Shown: positions 1 through 5,171 of the stretch, piece by piece | Numbering within the stretch: position 1 is the stretch's first letter | Layout of the letters: the number at the start of each line of letters is the position of its first letter | Assembly (NCBI GenBank): GCA_047975295.1 | Contig: JBKEDH010000125.1 | Coordinates: 1-7,077, forward strand | Origin: JBKEDH01 sp047975295 | GTDB lineage: Bacteria; Bacteroidota; Bacteroidia; Flavobacteriales; Flavobacteriaceae | Direction: 5' to 3' | Length of the DNA stretch: 7,077 nucleotides | Notes under the pieces: model-generated | Seen by the model: only the letters and a program-made list of their open reading frames with translations | Databases searched by the model: none | What the model was told of the DNA's origin: nothing | Position numbers and translations under genes: made by a program

Positions 1-30
1 AGATACTTCGGCAAGCTCAGCATGACAAAG
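1..30. repeat. Fragment of a probable dispersed intergenic repeat
   Basis: The left edge carries ttcggcaagctcagcatgac (8-27) followed by aaag. This closely resembles a short motif of the form TTCGACAAGCTCAGTATGACA that I recall recurring between genes in many Bacteroidota genomes. Only one copy is in the window and the left side is cut off, so neither its full extent nor its copy number can be judged here. It lies outside any supported gene. The assignment rests on recollection of the motif rather than on repetition seen in this sequence. Confidence 0.4.
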
Positions 31-79
31 TCTAAAAATAAAAAGTAAGAAAGCCAAAAGCCATAAAGTTTAAAAGTTT

Positions 80-204
80 TGGTTCTTAATTCTAATAATT
101 TTCTTTTCTCTCTATTCTCTATGCTCTAAAATCTAAAAATCTTGGCTCTTGGCTCTTGGCTCCTGATTCTAAAATCCAAACATTTTTCACTTTTCATTTT
201 TCAC
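80..204 (-). repeat. Degenerate 7-bp tandem repeat array downstream of hisG
   Basis: Read on the minus strand, the spacer after the hisG stop is built of heptamers. First comes GTGAAAA-ATGAAAA-GTGAAAA (181-204). Then, from position 170 down to 80, comes a series with AGA near the start of most units: AGAATCA, GGAGCCA, AGAGCCA, AGAGCCA, AGATTTT, TAGATTT, TAGAGCA, TAGAGAA, TAGAGAG and, after a weaker stretch, AGAATTA and AGAACCA. The three TTGGCTC copies at 142-162 on the plus strand are exact. Similar heptamer arrays occur between genes in flavobacteria; their function is unknown to me. No terminator hairpin or gene is evident in 1-212. Confidence 0.7.
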
Positions 205-212
205 TTATTGAT

Positions 213-1070
213 TTACAGCACCATTTTTTCGATAGGACAGACTAATATTCCTTGTGCTCCCCGCGCTTTTAGATCGTCGATAACATCCCAAAATTCATTT
301 TTATTGATAACCGAATGTATCGAACTCCATCCTTCTTGAGCCAAGGGCAATACTGTTGGACTTTTCATTCCTGGTAAAACAGCGATAATATCATCTACTT
401 TTTCATTTGGGGCATTAAGTAGCACATATTTAAAGGAACGTCCTTTTAAAACAGATTGGATACGAAACTGTATTTTACTTAAAATGGCCTGTCTTTCTTC
501 ATTTAAAATGGGCGAAACGGCCAAAACGGCCTCCGATTTTAGAATGGTTTCCACTTCCTTTAAATTATTTTTAAACAGGGTGCTTCCGCTAGAAACGATA
601 TCGCAAATAGCATCGGCAAGCCCAATATTTGGAGCAATTTCTACCGAACCGTTAATAATATGGAGGTTGGCTTTTATATTTTTTTCTTTTAAATAGTTTT
701 TAACCGTATTGGGATACGATGTTGCAATGCGCTTACCTTCCAGATCTTTTATACCGCTATATTCGGCACTTTTTGGCACAGCAATACAGACCCGACAGGC
801 AGAAAAGCCCAATTTTTCGGCAATGGTAATGCCCTCGCCTTTTTCAATTAAAACATTTTCGCCAATTATGGCTACATCTACAACGCCATCCTTTAAATAC
901 TGGGGAATATCACCGTTGCGCAAATAAAACACTTCTAAAGGAAAGTTTTTTGCCGAGGCCTTTAATTGGTCTATACCATTATCTATGGAAATACCTATGG
1001 CTTTTAAAAGTTCCATGGATTCGTCGTGCAAACGCCCCGATTTTTGTACTGCAATTCGTAATTTACTCAT
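213..1070 (-). CDS. hisG: ATP phosphoribosyltransferase, long form (first step of histidine synthesis)
   Basis: HisG condenses ATP with phosphoribosyl pyrophosphate to give phosphoribosyl-ATP, the committed step of histidine synthesis in the cytoplasm. The 285-residue protein opens with MSKLRIAVQKSGRL, the usual HisG N-terminus. It carries the family signature at about residues 141-169 (GSVEIAP, then GLADAICDIV, then SGSTL), which includes the phosphoribosyl-binding stretch. The length and a C-terminal segment from about 210 to 285, ending GAQGILVCPIEKMVL, match the long form, whose ACT-like domain binds histidine for feedback inhibition. The start is ATG, 41 bases after a terminator-like hairpin and preceded by a His-rich leader peptide, so expression is probably controlled by attenuation. 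In related bacteria hisD usually follows closely; here at least 212 bp of repeat-rich spacer follow instead, and no hisD start is visible. Confidence 0.97.
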   Translation of the reverse strand: MSKLRIAVQKSGRLHDESMELLKAIGISIDNGIDQLKASAKNFPLEVFYLRNGDIPQYLKDGVVDVAIIGENVLIEKGEGITIAEKLGFSACRVCIAVPKSAEYSGIKDLEGKRIATSYPNTVKNYLKEKNIKANLHIINGSVEIAPNIGLADAICDIVSSGSTLFKNNLKEVETILKSEAVLAVSPILNEERQAILSKIQFRIQSVLKGRSFKYVLLNAPNEKVDDIIAVLPGMKSPTVLPLAQEGWSSIHSVINKNEFWDVIDDLKARGAQGILVCPIEKMVL

Positions 1071-1110
1071 TTTGTTGGTTTATTGCGTTTGAAACAATCA
1101 CGTTTTGGTT

Positions 1111-1145
1111 AAAAATAAAACCCGCTTGATAGTCTCAAACGGGTT
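1111..1145 (-). terminator. Intrinsic terminator of the his leader (attenuator hairpin)
   Basis: On the minus strand AACCCGTTTGA (1145-1135) pairs with TCAAGCGGGTT (1129-1119). This gives an 11-bp stem with one G-U pair and a 5-base GACTA loop. The run TTATTTTT (1118-1111) follows at once, as expected for a Rho-independent terminator acting on minus-strand transcription. It lies 32 bases after the stop of the His-rich leader peptide and 40 bases before hisG, so it can end transcription before hisG is reached. Confidence 0.88.
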
Positions 1146-1228
1146 ATAAAATATGTTGAATTTATTCAATACACTTTCTACTTCGCTTGAGCGCAAATTT
1201 GAAAATGATGGTGATGTGTTGAATAAAT
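1111..1228 (-). promoter_or_regulatory. Histidine-responsive transcription attenuator with alternative pairings
   Basis: Besides the terminator, two competing pairings can be read on the minus strand. CTCAAGCG (1191-1184, in the Ala-Gln-Ala codons of the leader peptide) is complementary to CGTTTGAG (1141-1134, the terminator's 5' arm) with one G-U pair, an apparent antiterminator. ATTTATTCAA (1228-1219, just before the His codons) is perfectly complementary to TTGAATAAAT (1169-1160). That helix would enclose the antiterminator segment and so favour termination when the leader is not translated. A ribosome stalled on the His codons would mask 1219-1228 but leave 1184-1191 free, giving read-through into hisG. 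A ribosome reaching the stop codon would cover 1184-1191, giving termination. Pairings are seen by eye; the mechanism is inferred from the known his and trp attenuators. Confidence 0.75.
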
Positions 1229-1234
1229 ATTCAT
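1178..1234 (-). CDS. hisL: His operon leader peptide (18 residues, four consecutive histidines)
   Basis: This short frame upstream of hisG translates to MNIYSTHHHHFQICAQAK, with ATG at 1234-1232 and TAG at 1180-1178. Four consecutive His codons (CAT CAC CAT CAT, 1216-1205) are the hallmark of a histidine-operon leader peptide, whose translation senses charged tRNA-His. The stop codon lies 32 bases before the terminator hairpin, a fitting distance. The peptide itself probably has no function after synthesis. The start is supported by being the only ATG in frame before the His run and by lying 20 bases downstream of a promoter-like element. There is no strong Shine-Dalgarno site, which is normal in this phylum. 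The symbol hisL is given by role, not by sequence similarity. Confidence 0.85.
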   Translation of the reverse strand: MNIYSTHHHHFQICAQAK

Positions 1235-1254
1235 GTCTTGTTTTAAATTCCTTT

Positions 1255-1285
1255 CAAATATCTAAATTTTAAATTGATTTTTCAA
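1255..1285 (-). promoter_or_regulatory. Candidate Bacteroidota-type promoter of the his leader
   Basis: On the minus strand TTG (1285-1283) is followed after 20 bases by GATATTTG (1262-1255). This matches the Bacteroidota sigma-A consensus TTG / TAnnTTTG at all but one of its defined bases. Transcription would start a few bases beyond 1255, leaving a short 5' region before the leader ATG at 1234. The rest of 1235-1394 is AT-rich with no gene and no clear GC-rich terminator for the upstream prohibitin gene. AT-rich sequence produces such matches by chance, but the position is exactly where a promoter is needed. Confidence 0.45.
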
Positions 1286-1394
1286 AATTAATGTTAATAT
1301 TTTTTTGTTCAATTTCCAATTATCATTTTTAACTGCAAAAAATTATTCAATTTTAAATATAGACTACTTTTTGTTAAATATTTGGTATTTTCGC

Positions 1395-2213
1395 TTACTG
1401 GTTACCCAAAATAATGGGCATACCGCTATCGCCCGAGCCGATAACAATAACTTTGCTGTTTGGTGACTCCGACAGTTTTATGGTTGCTTCAATACCTTTG
1501 TCCTGAAGTATTTTATCGGTTAACGATGCACTTAAAATTTTATTGGCATCGGCTTTACCTTGTGCTTCAATACGCTGTTTTTCGGCTTCTTTCTGCGCGG
1601 TTACCAATCTAAATTCGTATTCCAAAGATTCTTGTTCCTGCTTTAATTTGCGCTCGATAGCGTCTTTTATGGTTGGCGGCAATGTTACGTCGCGTACCAA
1701 AACTTCGTTTAACTGGATGTATTGTTCATCTACAATTTTTTTGGTCTCCTCGAATATTTCCTGCTGGATGGCATCGCGTTTACTGGAGTATAACTGTTCG
1801 GGCGTGTACCGTCCCACCACGCTGCGTGCCGCACTACGAATGGCAGGTAATAAAACACGCTCTACATATTGCTCACTTTTTTCCTTGTGTAATTTACCAA
1901 GCTCGGTGTACCTGGGCTGAAACCACACCGAAGCTTCCAATTTAATGTCCAAACCGTTTGAGGACAGTACGTTCATTTTTTCCAATCGTTCCTGTTGGCG
2001 CACTTCATAAACAAAAACCTTATTCCACGGTGCTATAATACGAAAACCCTCTCCCAAAGGAGGTTCGTTGGTTACTACGCCGCCACCAAAGGTTTTATAC
2101 AGTACACCGGCCTCTCCAGGACCTATGGTTACGGCCGATTTTGCCAATAAAATAATTAATACTATCGCTGCAAAAATTAAAGGAAATGCCAGTTTAGGTA
2201 ATTTGTTGTTCAT
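1395..2213 (-). CDS. Prohibitin-family (SPFH/Band 7) membrane protein
   Basis: The 272-residue protein has one hydrophobic segment at about residues 8-24 (LAFPLIFAAIVLIILLA). An SPFH/Band 7 domain follows from about 27 to 195, starting with the typical VTIGPGEAGVLYKTFGGGV. A charged helical stretch rich in Glu, Lys, Gln and Ala (about 185-230) fits the coiled coil by which prohibitins form large rings. The end, VIVIGSG then GMPIILGN, is usual for bacterial prohibitin homologues. Such proteins scaffold membrane microdomains or partner membrane proteases such as FtsH; no protease gene is nearby, so the partner is unknown. The gene starts 10 bases after the VWA gene stops, implying co-transcription and perhaps translational coupling. 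The family call is firm, the cellular role is not. Confidence 0.93.
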   Translation of the reverse strand: MNNKLPKLAFPLIFAAIVLIILLAKSAVTIGPGEAGVLYKTFGGGVVTNEPPLGEGFRIIAPWNKVFVYEVRQQERLEKMNVLSSNGLDIKLEASVWFQPRYTELGKLHKEKSEQYVERVLLPAIRSAARSVVGRYTPEQLYSSKRDAIQQEIFEETKKIVDEQYIQLNEVLVRDVTLPPTIKDAIERKLKQEQESLEYEFRLVTAQKEAEKQRIEAQGKADANKILSASLTDKILQDKGIEATIKLSESPNSKVIVIGSGDSGMPIILGNQ

Positions 2214-2223
2214 TATATTCTGT

Positions 2224-4254
2224 TTAAATTAATCCGTTATATTTTCTTAAAAACCATTCGATGGCCAAACTAATTATAATGATGGCCAACAAATACTTCC
2301 AATCGATTAAAGGTAAGGTATTTTTATGACTTTTTTGAATTGTTTTGTATCTATCATCATTTAACAAACTGCCTATAAGCGCATCGGTATTTGCCATAAA
2401 ATACGATTGTGCACCACTGTTTTGGGCCAATTGCTCTAATTTAACGGTGTTGGCATTTAAAAACTGCTGCTCCACGTTGTAATCCAAAATAGTAAAACGC
2501 CCCGATTTTGATATATTTTCGCTTGTTGCCGAAACCGTAAAACTATATTCTGAAGGTGGTAAACGACTTAAATCGACTTGATAGGAATTATTTTTTAAAA
2601 CAAAAGGATAGATTTTGGTTGTCTTTAACGAGTCGGTAACTTTAATATTTAAGGTTTCCTGCGGATTGAACACGTAATTTTTATCGAAAAATCCAGCTTT
2701 TACGATAACATTGGAATTGCCGTTATAAAACGATTCGTACTCAATGTTCAATCGGCTTTTTAACTTGTTCGATGCCAAATACTGGACCACTTTCCCTATA
2801 AAATCATCGAATCCTGTAAAATTTTGTGTATTTAAAAAATGCTGTGCCCGCCACTGCCAAATATTTTCACCAAATAAAACCGCCTCTCGCCTATTACCCT
2901 CCTCAAAAGTTGCCAATAAAGGCTCCTTTGCATCAACACCATTAACAGTTTTACCCAAAAGTATTTCGTGATTTGATGAAAAAACAGCCTCCCCATATGG
3001 TGAATTTAATGGCGGAAAAGATTCGAAAGCAATATCATCAACCAAAAAAGAGGTATAATTTGTATTTAATCGGGCTTGGTATTTTTCGGTTTTATTGATA
3101 GCTTGATATTTGTAATTTTGATTGCTGTTATTAAGGAAATCCAAATCTGTTTTGGTACCTATAACCGTCCATTTATTCTTATTTTCTTTAGATAAAACTT
3201 CGAAAACAGATTTAAACTTATTATTTGGTTGATACAATATAAATAATTGAAAATCATTTAATTGACTTAACAATTCATTTGATTTTAAAAATACAACAGA
3301 CCGCTGTTCGTTGCTTTCTATACTTTTTTTAAATACACCCAAATCGGGATGCACTATATCGCTAACAACAGCTATTTTTGTTTGTTGGTCTATAACTTCA
3401 ATGGCAAAATTTTTATGGTTATTAACCGTATTTTTTTCATTTAAAATGGGAACAATACTTGCTTTATAGGCATGGACTCCCACTCTATTAGCAGGCAAGG
3501 TAATATGAATGACTTTGGAATTTTTGGTTTTTGAAAAATTAACCATTTCGGAATGTACGATCTTACCGTTATCCGATATTGTAAACTTTGACGAAACCGA
3601 CTCATTTCCGCTATAAACCAAAATGGTTTCAACAGGAAATTTATTTTTTAAATATGCATAACGGTTTACGTTTAACTGTTCTATTTTTAAATCGGTATAT
3701 TGAACGGTATCGCCCAAAATAACCGGATAAACAGGTTGTTTATAGGTTTCTGAAAGATATGTGTAATCGGTACCAAACGTTTGGTTACCATCGGAAATCA
3801 ATATGGTCGGTGCTATTTTTTGCTTATAAATTTCTCCCAATTGCAGGAAGGTTTGGCTTATATCGGTTTCCTTTTCGATAAAAGCCAAAGAATCGAAGGT
3901 TTTTAAGGTTTCTCCAAAAGTATAAACATCAATATCGAACTTTTTATTAAGCTCGGAGTTGGCCATTAACCGTTCAACCAATTCTATTGTACCAGTATCT
4001 TTACCTAAATACTTGACTGACTCGGAATTGTCGATGGCAAGTACCAAATTAGGTTTTTCGGGTATTAATGTTTCCTGTTCAAACTTAGGGTTTATTAGCA
4101 ATAATAAAACAGAAAAGACACTAATAAATCGTAACAAGAAAAAAAGCATGTTCCGTTTTAACATGCTTTTCTTTTTATTTACATACTGGAATCCCGCAAT
4201 TAAAACGGCTACAATTACAGCAGTTATTATATAGAATATGGTTTCTGTTTGCAC
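2224..4254 (-). CDS. Membrane-anchored VWA-domain protein
   Basis: The 676-residue protein has two N-terminal membrane segments (about residues 5-24 and 37-54) and one near the C-terminus (about 651-666), with a large part between them probably outside the cytoplasm. A von Willebrand factor A domain begins right after the second segment. Its metal-binding MIDAS site looks intact: DNSES at 75-79, a Thr near 130, and SDGNQT with Asp155. The middle and C-terminal regions (including EEGNRREAVLFGENIWQWR) resemble the large VWA / glutamine-amidotransferase-fold membrane proteins of Bacteroidota, whose function is unknown. The start is GTG (4254-4252): no ATG occurs between the in-frame fabG stop, 24 bases upstream, and this codon, and the next Met (31) would remove the first membrane segment. 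It lies between fabG and the prohibitin gene, probably in one operon. A terminator-like hairpin sits in codons 29-39. Confidence 0.9.
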   Translation of the reverse strand: MQTETIFYIITAVIVAVLIAGFQYVNKKKSMLKRNMLFFLLRFISVFSVLLLLINPKFEQETLIPEKPNLVLAIDNSESVKYLGKDTGTIELVERLMANSELNKKFDIDVYTFGETLKTFDSLAFIEKETDISQTFLQLGEIYKQKIAPTILISDGNQTFGTDYTYLSETYKQPVYPVILGDTVQYTDLKIEQLNVNRYAYLKNKFPVETILVYSGNESVSSKFTISDNGKIVHSEMVNFSKTKNSKVIHITLPANRVGVHAYKASIVPILNEKNTVNNHKNFAIEVIDQQTKIAVVSDIVHPDLGVFKKSIESNEQRSVVFLKSNELLSQLNDFQLFILYQPNNKFKSVFEVLSKENKNKWTVIGTKTDLDFLNNSNQNYKYQAINKTEKYQARLNTNYTSFLVDDIAFESFPPLNSPYGEAVFSSNHEILLGKTVNGVDAKEPLLATFEEGNRREAVLFGENIWQWRAQHFLNTQNFTGFDDFIGKVVQYLASNKLKSRLNIEYESFYNGNSNVIVKAGFFDKNYVFNPQETLNIKVTDSLKTTKIYPFVLKNNSYQVDLSRLPPSEYSFTVSATSENISKSGRFTILDYNVEQQFLNANTVKLEQLAQNSGAQSYFMANTDALIGSLLNDDRYKTIQKSHKNTLPLIDWKYLLAIIIISLAIEWFLRKYNGLI
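4139..4170 (-). terminator. Terminator-like hairpin inside the VWA gene
   Basis: On the minus strand AAAAGCATGTT (4170-4160) pairs perfectly with AACATGCTTTT (4152-4142) around a 7-base AAAACGG loop, and more T residues follow, so that GC is followed by seven T in a row. The shape is that of an intrinsic terminator, yet it lies within codons 29-39 of the VWA gene. If active it would cut transcription of the VWA and prohibitin genes relative to fabG. It may instead be a by-product of encoding Lys, Met, Leu and Phe near the membrane segment. Only two G-C pairs per arm weaken the case. Confidence 0.4.
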
Positions 4255-4278
4255 AAATACGAATATAAATGTAGCAGA

Positions 4279-5025
4279 TTAAGTTAACATACCTCCATCT
4301 ACATTAAGGGTTTGCCCCGTAATGTACGCACTTAAATCACTCGCTAAAAATATGCAGGCATTAGCAACATCTTCGGGAGTTCCACCTCGTTTTAAAGGTA
4401 TTCCAGAACGCCATCCTTTTACGGTATCTTCATCTAATTTGGCCGTCATTTCGGTTTCTATAAATCCGGGTGCAATAACGTTACTGCGAATGTTACGCGA
4501 CCCAAGTTCTAAAGCTACCGATTTTGAAAACCCGATAATACCCGCTTTACTGGCGGCATAGTTAGTCTGCCCTGCATTTCCTTTTACACCAACCACCGAA
4601 CTCATATTAATAATGGAGCCTTTACGTTGTTTTAGCATGGTGCGCTGTACTGCTTTGGTCATATTAAAAACCGATTTTAGATTGACTTCGATAACCGTAT
4701 CGAAATCTTCTTCGGAAATACGCATTAATAAATTATCTCGGGTACTGCCGGCATTGTTTACCAACACATCGATACTGCCAAATTCGGCCACAACATCGTC
4801 TGCCAATTTTTGAGCTTCTTCAAAACTTGCCGCATTACTTTTATAGCCCTTGGCCTTTACACCCAAAGCGTTCAATTCTTGTTCTAATGCGTTAGCGGCC
4901 TCAACCGACGCACTATATGTAAACGCTACGTTTGCTCCCTGTGCAGCAAATGCTTCTGCTATACCTTTGCCTATACCTCTACTCGCTCCTGTTATAATCG
5001 CCGTTTTACCTTCTAATAATTTCAT
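4279..5025 (-). CDS. fabG: 3-oxoacyl-[acyl-carrier-protein] reductase
   Basis: FabG reduces 3-oxoacyl-ACP to 3-hydroxyacyl-ACP with NADPH, the first reductive step of each fatty-acid elongation cycle, in the cytoplasm. The 248-residue protein is a complete classical short-chain dehydrogenase: nucleotide-binding TGASRGIG at 12-19, NNAG at 90-93, and the catalytic tetrad Asn115, Ser143, Tyr156 and Lys160 (YAASK). The end, TGQTLNVDGGM, is typical of FabG. Length and motifs match housekeeping FabG closely, though paralogous reductases for other 3-oxoacyl substrates look similar and no other fab gene is in view. ATG at 5025 follows an A-rich leader. It is the first gene of a probable fabG-VWA-prohibitin unit, and a long inverted repeat lies 35 bases upstream. 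Confidence 0.92.
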   Translation of the reverse strand: MKLLEGKTAIITGASRGIGKGIAEAFAAQGANVAFTYSASVEAANALEQELNALGVKAKGYKSNAASFEEAQKLADDVVAEFGSIDVLVNNAGSTRDNLLMRISEEDFDTVIEVNLKSVFNMTKAVQRTMLKQRKGSIINMSSVVGVKGNAGQTNYAASKAGIIGFSKSVALELGSRNIRSNVIAPGFIETEMTAKLDEDTVKGWRSGIPLKRGGTPEDVANACIFLASDLSAYITGQTLNVDGGMLT

Positions 5026-5060
5026 CTTTATTTTGTATTATTTAATGATTGTAAGCAAAT

Positions 5061-5123
5061 CTTATAATAGAACTTGTTTAAACTTTTTCGCCTCAATTGA
5101 AAAAGTTTAAACAAGTTTATAAG
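5061..5123. repeat. Large near-perfect inverted repeat upstream of fabG
   Basis: Arms aacttgtttaaactttttc (5071-5089) and gaaaaagtttaaacaagtt (5099-5117) are perfect 19-bp reverse complements around a 9-base spacer. After a 4-base bulge (5067-5070) the pairing resumes for 6 bp, cttata (5061-5066) with tataag (5118-5123). Each arm also holds the palindrome GTTTAAAC. The element starts 48 bases after the stop of the zinc-ribbon gene and ends 35 bases before fabG. It may end or stabilise the upstream transcript, but no T-run follows it in either direction, so it is not a textbook intrinsic terminator. An operator or a small palindromic repeat is also possible. Confidence 0.75.
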
Positions 5124-5171
5124 ATAAACAACAAATATAATAATTTTACCATGCAACAAAAGGAAAGTATT

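Noticed and set aside
142..339. Plus-strand open frame of 65 codons at the left end
   Set aside because: It runs through the heptamer repeats into the antisense of the hisG 3' end, and has no family resemblance.
1263..1394. Search for a terminator after the prohibitin gene
   Set aside because: No GC-containing stem with a T-run was found; only weak AT-rich pairings are present, so no terminator is claimed.
1543..1945. Two overlapping plus-strand open frames of 125 and 90 codons
   Set aside because: They lie wholly opposite the well-supported prohibitin gene, overlap each other in different frames, and have Cys- and Ser-rich low-complexity translations typical of antisense shadows.
2058..2066. 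Strong Shine-Dalgarno-like aggagg on the plus strand
   Set aside because: It lies inside the prohibitin gene on the opposite strand (codons for Pro-Pro-Leu), no plus-strand gene follows, and Bacteroidota rarely depend on such sites.
3441..3632. Minus-strand open frame of 63 codons
   Set aside because: It overlaps the VWA gene in another frame on the same strand and shows no recognisable domain.
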